NCBI GenBank assembly: GCA_023228025.1
Contig: JALOCD010000035.1
Coordinates: 1 to 38,259, forward strand
Direction: 5' to 3'
Source of the DNA: Prolixibacteraceae bacterium
GTDB taxonomy: Bacteria; Bacteroidota; Bacteroidia; Bacteroidales; Prolixibacteraceae
Length of the DNA: 38,259 nucleotides
How positions within the stretch are numbered: the stretch's first letter is position 1; each line of letters opens with the position of its first letter. Shown one piece after another: positions 14,338-24,609 of the stretch. The translations under genes and the position numbers were made by a program. The notes under the pieces are model-generated. The model did not search any database and was not told the origin of the DNA. It worked only from the letters and a program-made list of their open reading frames with translations.

Positions 14338-15036
14338 ATGGCAAAAGTTACCAAGAATAAGAAAGCTGCATTGGAGAAACTCGAGGCCGGGAAATTCTAT
14401 GAACTTCGGGATGCTGCCAACCTGGTAAAGAAAATTACCTTTACTAAGTTCGATGCTTCCGTTGACATTGATGTCCGGTTGGGAGTCGACCCTCGGAAAG
14501 CTAATCAGATGGTTCGTGGTGTAGTAACTTTGCCCCATGGAACAGGTAAAGAGGTGCGTGTTTTGGCTTTGGTAACTCCCGACAAGGAGGCCGAAGCAAC
14601 TGAAGCAGGCGCTGATTTCGTAGGTCTTGACAGTTACATCGATAAAATCAAAGGTGGTTGGACAGATGTAGATGTTATTATCACGATGCCCCCTGTGATG
14701 GGAAAAGTAGGTGCGTTGGGTCGTATCTTAGGCCCCAGAGGCTTAATGCCCAATCCCAAGAGCGGAACCGTGACCATGGAAGTCGGAAAAGCCGTCAAAG
14801 AAGTAAAGATGGGTAAAATCGATTTCAAGGTTGACAAATTCGGTATCGTTCACACTTCCGTCGGAAAAGTTTCTTTCGATCCCATTAAAATTGTGGAAAA
14901 TGCGAAGGAATTTGTTCACACAATTCAGAAATTAAAACCCTCTGCTGCTAAAGGTACTTACATCAAAAGTATCTACCTCTCTAGCACCATGAGCCCCGGC
15001 ATTCAGGTAGAGCCTAAATCCTGCCTGGAAAGTTAA
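14338..15036 (+). CDS. rplA: 50S ribosomal protein uL1
   Basis: A 232-residue L1, the mobile L1-stalk protein that guides E-site tRNA exit. The family segments LGVDPRKANQMVRGVVTLP, GKVGALGRILGPRGLMPNPK and the C-terminal SIYLSSTMSPGIQVE are present. In other bacteria L1 represses its own operon by binding the mRNA leader; no obvious L1 site can be placed in the 22-base nusG-rplK gap. Confidence 0.98.
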   Translation: MAKVTKNKKAALEKLEAGKFYELRDAANLVKKITFTKFDASVDIDVRLGVDPRKANQMVRGVVTLPHGTGKEVRVLALVTPDKEAEATEAGADFVGLDSYIDKIKGGWTDVDVIITMPPVMGKVGALGRILGPRGLMPNPKSGTVTMEVGKAVKEVKMGKIDFKVDKFGIVHTSVGKVSFDPIKIVENAKEFVHTIQKLKPSAAKGTYIKSIYLSSTMSPGIQVEPKSCLES

Positions 15037-15045
15037 ATAGTTGCA

Positions 15046-15567
15046 ATGAAAAGATCAGACAAATTAGAGGTTATTGAACAATTGACCAATGAGATCAATT
15101 CATACAACCATTTTTACATTGCCGATATCTCAGGTCTAAACGCCGAGGTTACAAGTAATCTGAGAAGATTGTGTCACAAGCGCGAAGTAAAACTGGTTGT
15201 AGTTAAAAATACACTGCTCCGTAAAGCGTTGGAGAATTCGACAAAGGAGACTTCAGAGCTGTACGATGTACTTAAAGATACCACATCCGTCATGTTTTCC
15301 AATACCGGGAATGTTCCTGCAAAACTGATAAAAGAGTTTGCAAAAAAGAACAAAAAGCCGGTTTTTAAAGCTGCATTCGTTGAAGAGTGTGCCTATATTG
15401 GAGAAAATCAATTGGATGCCCTGGTTGACATCAAATCAAAGGAAGAACTTATCGGTGGCATCATTACGCTGTTGCAATCGCCAATGAAAAATGTTGTTTC
15501 TGCGCTTCAATCCGGAGGCCAGACCATTTCAGGCGTGTTGAAAACATTGGAGCAACGCAACGCATAA
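15046..15567 (+). CDS. rplJ: 50S ribosomal protein uL10
   Basis: A 173-residue L10, the stalk base that carries the L7/L12 dimers. The N-terminal part binds 23S rRNA with L11 (NHFYIADISGLNAEV and KLVVVKNTLLRKAL). The C-terminal helix for L7/L12 includes VVSALQSGGQTISGVLKTLE. It is separated from rplA by only 9 bases, leaving no room for the separate L10 leader known from E. coli. Confidence 0.97.
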   Translation: MKRSDKLEVIEQLTNEINSYNHFYIADISGLNAEVTSNLRRLCHKREVKLVVVKNTLLRKALENSTKETSELYDVLKDTTSVMFSNTGNVPAKLIKEFAKKNKKPVFKAAFVEECAYIGENQLDALVDIKSKEELIGGIITLLQSPMKNVVSALQSGGQTISGVLKTLEQRNA

Positions 15568-15621
15568 GAAAAATTACAAGTAAGAAAAAACAATACATTA
15601 ATATTTAAAATCTCAAGTAGT

Positions 15622-15999
15622 ATGGCAGATCTTAAAAAACTTGCAGAAGAATTGGTTAACCTGACTGTCAAAGAAGTTAACGAACTTGCAGGTATCCTCA
15701 AATCAGAATACGGTATTGAACCAGCCGCAGCTGCAGTTGCAGTGGCCGCAGCACCGGCAGCAGCTGAAGCTGCAGAACCGGTCGAAAAAAGCGAATTTGA
15801 TGTAATCCTCAAATTCGGTGGCCAATCCAAATTAGCTGTTGTTAAATTGGTTAAAGACCTCGCAGGTATTGGTTTGAAAGAAGCAAAGGATTTGGTCGAC
15901 GGTGCACCAAAAGCGATCAAAGAAAAAGTTTCAAAAGAAGAAGCAGAATCACTGAAAGCTCAGCTTGAAGAGGCTGGCGCTGAAGTTGAAATCAGATAG
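15622..15999 (+). CDS. rplL: 50S ribosomal protein bL12 (L7/L12)
   Basis: A 125-residue stalk protein. An N-terminal dimerisation helix (LAEELVNLTVKEVNELAGIL) is followed by an Ala-rich hinge (about 36-53) and the C-terminal factor-binding domain (EFDVILKFGGQSKLAVVK, GIGLKEAKDLVDGAPKAI). It recruits translational GTPases. It is followed by a terminator-like hairpin before rpoB. Confidence 0.98.
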   Translation: MADLKKLAEELVNLTVKEVNELAGILKSEYGIEPAAAAVAVAAAPAAAEAAEPVEKSEFDVILKFGGQSKLAVVKLVKDLAGIGLKEAKDLVDGAPKAIKEKVSKEEAESLKAQLEEAGAEVEIR

Positions 16000-16026
16000 G
16001 AATTGACCTGTCCTGGTAGGTTATAC

Positions 16027-16064
16027 GGTTTAGGATCCCCCCAAGGGATTCTAAACCTTTTTAT
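16027..16064 (+). terminator. Attenuator-like intrinsic hairpin between rplL and rpoB
   Basis: ggtttaggatccc (16027-16039) pairs with gggattctaaacc (16045-16057) over 13 positions with one G-T pair, followed by a T-rich run. Its position matches the partial terminator that separates ribosomal-protein from RNA-polymerase expression in other bacteria. Confidence 0.75.
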
Positions 16065-16096
16065 GTTTTTATTTTGGTTCTTTAATTTGGTAGCTA

Positions 16097-19000
16097 ATGC
16101 CCTCAATGAATATACAACAAAGGATTAGTTTTGCGTCCACCAGAAGCAAATTTGAATACCCCGATTTCCTGGAGGTTCAAATTCAATCTTTCAAAGAATT
16201 TTTCCAATTGGGAACCTCTCCGGAAGATCGCAAAATCGAAGGTCTTTTCAAGGTTTTTCAGGAAAATTTCCCTATTTCCGATACGAGAAATAATTTTGTT
16301 TTAGAGTTTATTGACTATCAGGTCGATCCCCCGAGATACAGCATCGAAGAGTGTATCGAGCGCGGGCTTACGTTTAGTGTCCCATTAAAAGCAAAACTGA
16401 AATTGTTTTGTACAGATCCTGAGCACGAAGATTTTGATACCGTGGTGCAGGATGTTTACCTGGGAACTGTTCCTTACATGACCCAAACCGGCTCATTTGT
16501 CATCAATGGTGCAGAAAGGGTTGTTGTTTCACAGCTTCACCGTTCGCCGGGGGTTTTCTTCGGTCAGAGCGTTCATGCCAACGGTACGAAGCTATATTCA
16601 GCCCGGGTAATCCCTTTCAAAGGATCCTGGATCGAATTTGCCACAGACATCAACAACGTGATGTATGCCTATATCGACCGGAAGAAGAAGTTACCCGTAA
16701 CGACACTTCTGCGTGCGATCGGATACGAAAGCGATAAAGATATTCTGGAAATCTTTGACCTCGCAGACGAGATCAAAATTTCAAAAGCAGCCCTGAAAAA
16801 GGTGGTTGGCCGAAAACTTGCCGCCCGTGTTTTGAAAACATGGGTTGAAGATTTCGTGGATGAAGATACCGGTGAGGTGGTCTCCATCGAAAGAAATGAG
16901 GTGATTGTTGACCGTGAGGTAGTAATTACCAATGAACATGTTGATGAGATCCTGGAATCCGGTACAAAGACGATCCTTCTTCACAAAGAGGATGCTGTTA
17001 ACGGAGACTACGCGATCATATACAATACATTGCAAAAAGATCAGTGTAACTCCGAAAAGGAGGCAGTACTTTACATCTATCGTCAGCTTAGAAACTCTGA
17101 GCCGCCGGATGAAGCAACTGCAAGGGACGTTATCGACAAACTATTCTTCTCTGAGGTTCGTTATGACCTTGGCGAAGTTGGTCGTTACCGGATCAATAAA
17201 AAATTGGGCCTTAACATCGAGATGACTACCCGTGTGTTGACCAACCACGATATTATCGAGATCATCAAATACCTGATCAAGCTGGTCAACTCCAAAACTG
17301 ATGTGGATGACATCGACCACTTGTCCAACAGACGTGTAAGAACAGTTGGCGAGCAGATGTTCACCCAGTTCGCAGTCGGTCTGGCAAGGATGGCCAGGAC
17401 CATTCGCGAAAGAATGAATGTTCGTGACAACGAGGTGTTTACTCCGATTGATCTGATCAATTCCAAGACTTTGTCTTCGGTGATCAACTCATTCTTCGGA
17501 ACCAACGCATTGTCACAGTTCATGGACCAGACTAATCCTTTGGCTGAGATGACGCACAAACGTCGTATGTCCGCTTTGGGGCCGGGTGGTCTTTCCCGTG
17601 AAAGAGCCGGTTTCGAGGTTCGTGACGTTCACTATACACACTACGGAAGGTTGTGCCCTATCGAAACACCGGAAGGTCCAAACATCGGTTTGATCTCTTC
17701 CCTCTGTGTATTTGCAAAGATCAACAATCTCGGATTTATCTCCACACCTTATCGTAAAGCTGTTTCCGGGAAAGTCAACCTGAACAACGATGATGTAACC
17801 TATTACACAGCGGAAGAGGAAGAGGGTAAAATTATCGCCCAGGCAAATGCACTGATCGATGAAGATGGCCGTTTTATCAATCCGAAGGTGAAAGCCCGAC
17901 TGGATGCAGATTATCCGTTGGCCAACCGCGAGGATGCCGACATGATGGACGTTGGTCCAAATCAGATCGCATCTATTGCCGCTTCATTGATCACCTTCCT
18001 TGAGCATGATGATGCCAACCGTGCCCTGATGGGTTCAAACATGATGCGCCAGGCGGTTCCGCTGATGCGTCCTGAGTCTCCGATTGTTGGAACAGGATTG
18101 GAACGCAACATCGCGAAGGATGCACGTATCAATATCGTGGCTGAAGGGCCCGGAGTCATTGAATATGTGGATGCCGACAAGATTGTTGTCCGTTACGATA
18201 TGACTGAAGAAGAGCGCTATGTAAGTTTTGATCTTGAAACCAAGACATATACGCTGCCAAAATACAAGAAAACCAACCAGGGCACCTGCATCGACCTTAA
18301 ACCGATGGTTAAAAAGGGAATGCGTGTCGAGGAGGGTGATATTATGACCGAAGGTTATGCCACTGCTGGCGGAGAGCTTGCTCTGGGACGAAACCTCAAA
18401 GTTGCCTTCATGCCATGGCAGGGTTACAACTATGAGGATGCCATCGTGATCTCCGAAAGGATAGTTCGCGACGACATTTTCACCTCCATTCACGTGGATG
18501 AATATTCGCTGGAAGTTCGTGACACCAAACGGGGTTCAGAAGAATTTACCTCTGATATCCCTAACGTTAGCGAGGAAGCTACCCGCAACCTCGACGAGAA
18601 CGGTTTAATCCGTATTGGTGCGATCGTTAAGCCTGGTGATATCCTGATAGGAAAGATCACTCCAAAAGGAGAATCTGACCCTTCGCCGGAAGAAAAATTA
18701 CTGCGTGCCATCTTCGGGGACAAGGCCGGAGATGTGAAAGACGCTTCATTAAAAGCATCTCCTTCACTGAATGGTGTGGTTATCGACAAAAAACTCTTCT
18801 CAAGGGTTGTCAAAGAGAAAAAGGGGAAAGTAGCGACAAAACCACTACTCGAACAGATTGACCGCGATTTCGAAGTCGAAACCAACAAATTGAGGGATAT
18901 TTTAGTTGAGAAACTTTTCAACCTGGTAAATGGGAAAACTTCACAAGGGGTAAAAGATTATTTCAATACCGATCTGATTCCTAAAGGGGTGAAATTTACC

Positions 19001-19909
19001 CAGAAACAACTTCAGATGATCGATTATCTGAACGTCAATCCTGGTAAGTGGACAACCGACAAGGACAAGAACGACATGATCTATGCCCTCGTGAACAATT
19101 TTATCATGAAATACAAGGAGGCAGAAGCCGTTGCCCGCAGGAAACGTTACAACGTTACTATTGGAGATGAACTTCCTGCCGGAATCCTTCAGTTGGCCAA
19201 AGTTTACATTGCCAAAAAGCGCAAACTGCAGATTGGCGATAAGATGGCGGGTCGCCACGGAAACAAAGGTATCGTATCCAGGATCGTTCGCGACGAGGAT
19301 ATGCCATTCCTTTCTGACGGTACTCCAGTCGACATCGTTCTGAACCCGCTTGGTGTGCCTTCCCGTATGAACCTTGGACAGATCTATGAGACTGTTCTTG
19401 GCTGGGCCGGGAAAGAGCTTGGTGTAAAATTCGCGACTCCGATCTTTGACGGTGCTACACTCGACCAGATCACTGAATATACTGAAAAAGCAGGGGTTTC
19501 TAGATTTGGAAAGACTTGGTTGCACGATGGTGAAACTGGCGAGCAATTTGACCAACCTGCAACCGTAGGTGTTATATACATGCTGAAACTTGGCCACATG
19601 GTCGAAGACAAGATGCATGCCCGTTCAATTGGTCCTTATTCACTGATTACCCAGCAACCACTTGGAGGTAAGGCTCAGTTCGGAGGACAGCGTTTCGGTG
19701 AGATGGAGGTTTGGGCACTCGAAGCATTCGGTGCATCCAACATCCTGCAGGAAATCCTGACCGTGAAATCGGATGACGTGATGGGGCGTGCCAAAGCGTA
19801 CGAAGCCATTGTCAAAGGAGATCCAATGCCGCAACCTGGTATTCCGGAATCATTGAACGTTCTGTTGCACGAACTCAGGGGACTGGGTTTAAGTGTAAAC
19901 TTAGAATAA
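16097..19909 (+). CDS. rpoB: DNA-directed RNA polymerase subunit beta
   Basis: A 1270-residue beta subunit. It contains the rifampicin-pocket region (FFGTNALSQFMDQTNPLAE then HKRRMSALGPGGLSRERAGF), the conserved YGRLCPIETPEGPNIGLI, the GDKMAGRHGNKG active-site lysine segment, and the C-terminal clamp segment GGKAQFGGQRFGEMEVWALE. Length is in the normal range for Bacteroidota. A second ATG at 16106 could be the true start (MNIQQRISFAS), removing only three residues. At the rifampicin-pocket positions D516, H526 and S531 (E. coli numbering) the residues look wild-type (DQTN, HKRR, SALG). Confidence 0.99.
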   Translation: MPSMNIQQRISFASTRSKFEYPDFLEVQIQSFKEFFQLGTSPEDRKIEGLFKVFQENFPISDTRNNFVLEFIDYQVDPPRYSIEECIERGLTFSVPLKAKLKLFCTDPEHEDFDTVVQDVYLGTVPYMTQTGSFVINGAERVVVSQLHRSPGVFFGQSVHANGTKLYSARVIPFKGSWIEFATDINNVMYAYIDRKKKLPVTTLLRAIGYESDKDILEIFDLADEIKISKAALKKVVGRKLAARVLKTWVEDFVDEDTGEVVSIERNEVIVDREVVITNEHVDEILESGTKTILLHKEDAVNGDYAIIYNTLQKDQCNSEKEAVLYIYRQLRNSEPPDEATARDVIDKLFFSEVRYDLGEVGRYRINKKLGLNIEMTTRVLTNHDIIEIIKYLIKLVNSKTDVDDIDHLSNRRVRTVGEQMFTQFAVGLARMARTIRERMNVRDNEVFTPIDLINSKTLSSVINSFFGTNALSQFMDQTNPLAEMTHKRRMSALGPGGLSRERAGFEVRDVHYTHYGRLCPIETPEGPNIGLISSLCVFAKINNLGFISTPYRKAVSGKVNLNNDDVTYYTAEEEEGKIIAQANALIDEDGRFINPKVKARLDADYPLANREDADMMDVGPNQIASIAASLITFLEHDDANRALMGSNMMRQAVPLMRPESPIVGTGLERNIAKDARINIVAEGPGVIEYVDADKIVVRYDMTEEERYVSFDLETKTYTLPKYKKTNQGTCIDLKPMVKKGMRVEEGDIMTEGYATAGGELALGRNLKVAFMPWQGYNYEDAIVISERIVRDDIFTSIHVDEYSLEVRDTKRGSEEFTSDIPNVSEEATRNLDENGLIRIGAIVKPGDILIGKITPKGESDPSPEEKLLRAIFGDKAGDVKDASLKASPSLNGVVIDKKLFSRVVKEKKGKVATKPLLEQIDRDFEVETNKLRDILVEKLFNLVNGKTSQGVKDYFNTDLIPKGVKFTQKQLQMIDYLNVNPGKWTTDKDKNDMIYALVNNFIMKYKEAEAVARRKRYNVTIGDELPAGILQLAKVYIAKKRKLQIGDKMAGRHGNKGIVSRIVRDEDMPFLSDGTPVDIVLNPLGVPSRMNLGQIYETVLGWAGKELGVKFATPIFDGATLDQITEYTEKAGVSRFGKTWLHDGETGEQFDQPATVGVIYMLKLGHMVEDKMHARSIGPYSLITQQPLGGKAQFGGQRFGEMEVWALEAFGASNILQEILTVKSDDVMGRAKAYEAIVKGDPMPQPGIPESLNVLLHELRGLGLSVNLE

Positions 19910-19920
19910 TTGGTTTGTCA

Positions 19921-19957
19921 GCATCCGGAGAGTATCTCTGCGGATGCCGGCTTTTTT
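19921..19957 (+). terminator. Terminator-like hairpin between rpoB and rpoC
   Basis: gcatccg (19921-19927) pairs with cggatgc (19941-19947). An inner gaga/tctc stem extends it, and a run of six T follows at 19952-19957. It is unusual to find such a site between rpoB and rpoC; it may act as an attenuator or an RNA-processing site. Confidence 0.6.
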
Positions 19958-19997
19958 GTTAATCATTTGGTTATGTTACAAATATTCCCTATAAATT

Positions 19998-22900
19998 ATG
20001 GCATTCAGACGAGATAACAAGGTTAAAAGTAATTTCACCAAGATCAGTATCAGTCTTGCTTCACCCGAAGAAATTCTTGAACGTTCGCACGGAGAAGTCC
20101 TGAAACCAGAAACCATCAACTACCGGACTTACAAGCCCGAACGAGATGGACTTTTTTGTGAAAGAATTTTCGGACCGGTGAAGGATTACGAATGTCATTG
20201 CGGAAAATACAAACGCATTCGCTACCGCGGAATCGTTTGCGACCGCTGTGGCGTTGAAGTTACCGAGAAGAAAGTGCGCCGCGAAAGAATGGGCCACATT
20301 TCATTGGTGGTGCCGGTTGTGCACATCTGGTACTTCAAGTCTCTGCCCAACAAGATCGGTTACCTGCTCGGCCTGCCGACCAAGAAACTTGATTCAATCA
20401 TCTATTACGAACGATATGTCGTTATCAATCCAGGGATAAAACGCAATGATGGCGTTAAATACCTTGATTTCCTGACAGAAGAAGAGTACATTGATATCGT
20501 CGATTCGCTGCCCAAAGAGAATCAGCTGCTGGATGACGAACATCCTGATAAGTTCATTGCCGATATGGGCGCCGAAGCATTGTACAAACTGCTTTCCAGG
20601 CTCGACCTGGATGAGCTCTCTTATGACCTGCGTAACAAAGCAGGCAACGAAGGTTCACAGCAGCGTAAGAGTGAAGCTCTGAAACGTTTGCAGGTTGTTG
20701 AAGCTTTCCGTTCTTCCAAGGTGAGAAATCAGCCTGAATGGATGATCGTGAAGGTTGTTCCGGTCATTCCACCGGATCTTCGTCCTTTGGTTCCATTGGA
20801 TGGTGGGCGTTTTGCCACTTCCGACCTGAATGACCTCTACCGTAGGGTAATCATTCGCAACAACCGTCTGAAAAGACTGATCGAAATCAAAGCTCCTGAA
20901 GTTATTCTCCGCAACGAGAAACGGATGTTGCAGGAGGCTGTCGACTCACTGTTCGACAACAGCCGCAAATCCAACGCCGTTAAAACAGATAACAACCGTG
21001 CGCTGAAATCACTCTCTGACTCACTGAAAGGTAAGCAGGGACGTTTCCGTCAGAATTTGCTTGGTAAACGTGTTGACTACTCTGCACGTTCGGTCATTGT
21101 TGTAGGTCCAAACCTGAAAATTCACGAATGCGGTATCCCAAAAGAGATGGCCGCAGAATTGTATAAGCCGTTTGTCATCCGCAAGCTTATTGAGCGCGGT
21201 ATTGTCAAAACGGTTAAATCAGCCAAAAAGATTGTCGATCGCAAGGATCCCGTTGTTTGGGATATCCTGGAGAATGTGATGAAAGGACATCCTGTTCTTC
21301 TGAACCGTGCTCCTACTTTGCACAGGCTCTCTATTCAGGCTTTCCAGCCGGTTTTGGTTGAGGGAAAAGCTATTCGTCTGCACCCGCTCGTATGTACCGG
21401 TTTCAACGCCGACTTCGACGGAGACCAGATGGCTGTTCACCTTCCGCTGGGAAATGCTGCCATTCTTGAGGCTCAGCTTCTGATGCTCTCCTCACACAAC
21501 CTTTTGAACCCGGCCAACGGTGCCCCGATCACGGTTCCTTCTCAGGACATGGTACTTGGTCTTTATTACATGACCAAACACCGCAAAGGAGCAAAAGGCG
21601 AAGGACTCTCTTTCTACTCTTCAGAGGAGGCGATCATCGCCTACAATGAAGGTAAAGTTGACATGCACACCATCGTTAACTGCAAAGTCCTGGATTTGGA
21701 TGAGAACGGAGAATCAAAATTAATGACCATAGAGACTACGGTTGGTCGTATCCTGTTTAATGAATTCGTGCCCAAAGAGGCCGGTTATCTCAATAAGTTG
21801 ATGACCAAGAAGGCCTTGCGTGATATTATTGCTGATATTCTGAAAAGGACCAACAACGCTATCACAGCACAGTTTTTGGACGACATCAAAGATCTTGGTT
21901 ACAAGATGGCATACCGTGGAGGTCTTTCATTCAACCTGGATGATGTTATTATCCCGGAAGGAAAAACCGAAATGGTTGAAGAAGGATATGCCGGCGTCGA
22001 AGAAATTTCGAACAACTACAACATGGGTTTCATCACCAACAACGAGAGGTACAACGGTGTGATCGATATCTGGACACACGTAAATGCCAAGTTGACCCAG
22101 AATGTGATGAAGACCATCAGTACAGATAAACAGGGATTCAACTCTATTTACATGATGTTGGACTCCGGGGCACGTGGTTCGAAAGAGCAGATTCGCCAGT
22201 TGTGCGGGATGCGCGGATTGATGGCCAAACCCCAGAAATCAGGATCTACAGGTTCACAAATTATTGAAAACCCGATCCTTGCAAACTTCAAGGAGGGCCT
22301 TTCGGTACTCGAGTATTTTATCTCCACCCACGGTGCACGTAAAGGTTTGGCCGATACGGCCCTGAAGACGGCTGACGCAGGATACCTGACCCGTCGTCTC
22401 GTAGACGTTGCACAGGATGTGATCATCAACGAACCCGATTGCGGAACACTTCGCGGTCTGATCGCTTCTGCGTTGAAAAACAACGAAGAGGTTGTGGCCT
22501 CCTTGTCTGAAAGAATCCTGGGTCGTACCACGGTTCACGATATTTACCATCCGATGACAGGGAAACTGATCGTTCATTCAGGTGAGCAGATTACAGAAGA
22601 GATTGCTGCCGTTATCGAAGACTCGCCAATTGAAAGGGTTGAGATTCGTTCGGTTCTTACCTGTGAAGCGGAGAATGGTGTTTGTGGAAAATGTTATGGC
22701 CGTAACCTGGCAACCGGTAAAATGGTACAGATGGGCGAGGCAGTCGGTGTGATTGCAGCACAGTCCATCGGTGAGCCTGGAACGCAGCTGACGCTTCGTA
22801 CGTTCCACGTAGGGGGTATCGCTGGTAACGTTTCTACCCAATCTACCGTGATTTCCCGTTACGATGGTATTGCCGAAATTGAGGAATTGCGTACAGTAGA

Positions 22901-24278
22901 ATGGACCGATGAAAAGGGCGAAAAAGTTGATATCGTAGTGAGTCGTTTGGCTGAATTGAAGATTCTGGACAAAAACACCGGAATTCCACTGTCAACACAC
23001 TCAATGCCTTACGGATCAAAATTGTTCATCCAAAACGGTTCTGAAATCAAGAAAGATTCAGTCGTTTGCGAATGGGATCCTTACAACGGGGTTATCATCA
23101 CTGAGTTCAACGGAAGGGTTAACTTCCAGGACTTTATTGATGGTACGACCTACCGTGAAGAGTCTGACGAACAGACCGGTTATCGCGAAAAAGTAGTTAT
23201 TGAAACCAGAGATAAAACCAAGAATCCGACGTTACGTATTCTCGATGAGAATGGTGATGACATCAGGTTGTACAACCTTCCCGTGGGTGGTCACATCAGC
23301 GTGGACGAAGGTCAGATGGTAAAAGCCGGAGATGTATTGGTGAAAATTCCAAGGGCATCCGGGAAAGCCGGTGACATCACCGGTGGTCTTCCAAGGGTAA
23401 CAGAACTCTTCGAAGCACGTAACCCATCCAATCCTGCCGTTGTTTCTGAAATCGACGGAGAGGTGTCACTTGGTAAAATCAAACGGGGTAACCGCGAGAT
23501 CACCATTACTTCACGTACCGGAGAGCAAAAGAAATATCTCGTACCACTTTCCCGCCAGATCCTGGTTCAGGAAAACGACTACGTTCGTGCAGGTATTCCA
23601 TTGTCGGATGGCGCTACCACTCCTTCTGATATCCTTGCCATCAAAGGTCCTACCAAAGTTCAGGAGTATATCGTGAACGAGGTTCAGGATGTTTACCGGA
23701 TGCAAGGTGTGAAGATCAACGACAAGCACTTCGAGGTGATTGTGCGCCAGATGATGCGCAAGGTTGAAATAGTAGACCAGGGTGATACCCGCTTCCTCGA
23801 AAAACAGATCGTTGATAAGATGGAATTCAATACTGAGAATGACTGGGTATTTGGTAAGAAAATTGTTACGGATTCCGGAGATTCAGAGAACCTGAAAGCC
23901 GGACAGATTATCACCGCCCGTCGTTTGAGGGATGAGAATTCTATGTTGAAACGTCGCGACAAAAAGGTTGTCGAAGCAAGGGATGCAGTTCCTGCAACCT
24001 CCAGTCAGGTCCTTCAGGGAATCACCAGGGCTTCGCTTCAAACGAAGTCGTGGATGTCTGCTGCATCGTTCCAGGAAACTACCAAAGTATTGAACGAAGC
24101 CGCTATCAACGGCAAGGTCGATTACCTGGAAGGTTTGAAGGAGAACGTTATTTGCGGGCACCTGATCCCTGCCGGTACCGGTAACCCAATGTTCAGGAAT
24201 ATCGTGGTTGGTTCAAAAGATGAGTATGATCGTCTGATTGACCACAAGAAATACGAAACAGTAGAAGAAGAGGAGTAA
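19998..24278 (+). CDS. rpoC: DNA-directed RNA polymerase subunit beta'
   Basis: A 1426-residue beta' subunit. The N-terminal zinc site CHCGK...CDRCG is present. The catalytic Mg-binding motif NADFDGD is at residues 470-476, and the bridge-helix/trigger-loop region contains GLADTALKTADAGYLTRR. The second zinc cluster is CEAENGVCGKCYGRNL. The C-terminal half includes the jaw and the GRASGKAGDITGGLPRV-like segment. Length is typical for Bacteroidota. It follows rpoB by 88 bases with an intervening hairpin. Confidence 0.99.
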   Translation: MAFRRDNKVKSNFTKISISLASPEEILERSHGEVLKPETINYRTYKPERDGLFCERIFGPVKDYECHCGKYKRIRYRGIVCDRCGVEVTEKKVRRERMGHISLVVPVVHIWYFKSLPNKIGYLLGLPTKKLDSIIYYERYVVINPGIKRNDGVKYLDFLTEEEYIDIVDSLPKENQLLDDEHPDKFIADMGAEALYKLLSRLDLDELSYDLRNKAGNEGSQQRKSEALKRLQVVEAFRSSKVRNQPEWMIVKVVPVIPPDLRPLVPLDGGRFATSDLNDLYRRVIIRNNRLKRLIEIKAPEVILRNEKRMLQEAVDSLFDNSRKSNAVKTDNNRALKSLSDSLKGKQGRFRQNLLGKRVDYSARSVIVVGPNLKIHECGIPKEMAAELYKPFVIRKLIERGIVKTVKSAKKIVDRKDPVVWDILENVMKGHPVLLNRAPTLHRLSIQAFQPVLVEGKAIRLHPLVCTGFNADFDGDQMAVHLPLGNAAILEAQLLMLSSHNLLNPANGAPITVPSQDMVLGLYYMTKHRKGAKGEGLSFYSSEEAIIAYNEGKVDMHTIVNCKVLDLDENGESKLMTIETTVGRILFNEFVPKEAGYLNKLMTKKALRDIIADILKRTNNAITAQFLDDIKDLGYKMAYRGGLSFNLDDVIIPEGKTEMVEEGYAGVEEISNNYNMGFITNNERYNGVIDIWTHVNAKLTQNVMKTISTDKQGFNSIYMMLDSGARGSKEQIRQLCGMRGLMAKPQKSGSTGSQIIENPILANFKEGLSVLEYFISTHGARKGLADTALKTADAGYLTRRLVDVAQDVIINEPDCGTLRGLIASALKNNEEVVASLSERILGRTTVHDIYHPMTGKLIVHSGEQITEEIAAVIEDSPIERVEIRSVLTCEAENGVCGKCYGRNLATGKMVQMGEAVGVIAAQSIGEPGTQLTLRTFHVGGIAGNVSTQSTVISRYDGIAEIEELRTVEWTDEKGEKVDIVVSRLAELKILDKNTGIPLSTHSMPYGSKLFIQNGSEIKKDSVVCEWDPYNGVIITEFNGRVNFQDFIDGTTYREESDEQTGYREKVVIETRDKTKNPTLRILDENGDDIRLYNLPVGGHISVDEGQMVKAGDVLVKIPRASGKAGDITGGLPRVTELFEARNPSNPAVVSEIDGEVSLGKIKRGNREITITSRTGEQKKYLVPLSRQILVQENDYVRAGIPLSDGATTPSDILAIKGPTKVQEYIVNEVQDVYRMQGVKINDKHFEVIVRQMMRKVEIVDQGDTRFLEKQIVDKMEFNTENDWVFGKKIVTDSGDSENLKAGQIITARRLRDENSMLKRRDKKVVEARDAVPATSSQVLQGITRASLQTKSWMSAASFQETTKVLNEAAINGKVDYLEGLKENVICGHLIPAGTGNPMFRNIVVGSKDEYDRLIDHKKYETVEEEE

Positions 24279-24294
24279 TCTTAAAAAGTTCAGG

Positions 24295-24609
24295 ATGCAG
24301 GACGACAATCAAAATCAGCTTAACATCGAACTGAGTGAAGAGGTGGCTCAGGGAACCTATTCCAATCTGGCCATCATTACCCATTCTCCATCGGAGTTTG
24401 TACTGGATTTTGTCAGAGTGGTACCAGGAGTACCCAAAGCCCAGGTGAAATCACGAATCATTCTAACGCCTGATCATGCCAAAAGGCTGATGAAAGCGCT
24501 TCAGGAGAATCTCCAGAAATACGAAGCGATCTACGGATCGATTCAGATACAAGGGGATTACGATCCTTTCCCATCTACCCCTTTCGGCTCACCGAAAGGC
24601 CAGGCATAA
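24295..24609 (+). CDS. DUF3467 protein
   Basis: A 104-residue protein of the DUF3467 family. It begins LNIELSEEVAQGTYSNLAII, continues SPSEFVLDFVRVVPG with KAQVKSRIILTPDHAKRL, and ends with a C-terminal helix containing LQENLQKYE. Members usually sit directly after rpoC in Bacteroidota, as here (16-base gap). The function is unknown; operon position suggests a link to transcription or ribosome synthesis. A strong bidirectional terminator follows its stop. Confidence 0.9.
   Translation: MQDDNQNQLNIELSEEVAQGTYSNLAIITHSPSEFVLDFVRVVPGVPKAQVKSRIILTPDHAKRLMKALQENLQKYEAIYGSIQIQGDYDPFPSTPFGSPKGQA

Noticed and set aside
18941..19618. Minus-strand frame of 225 codons inside rpoB
   Set aside because: It is antisense to the conserved polymerase core; codon structure there is fully explained by rpoB.
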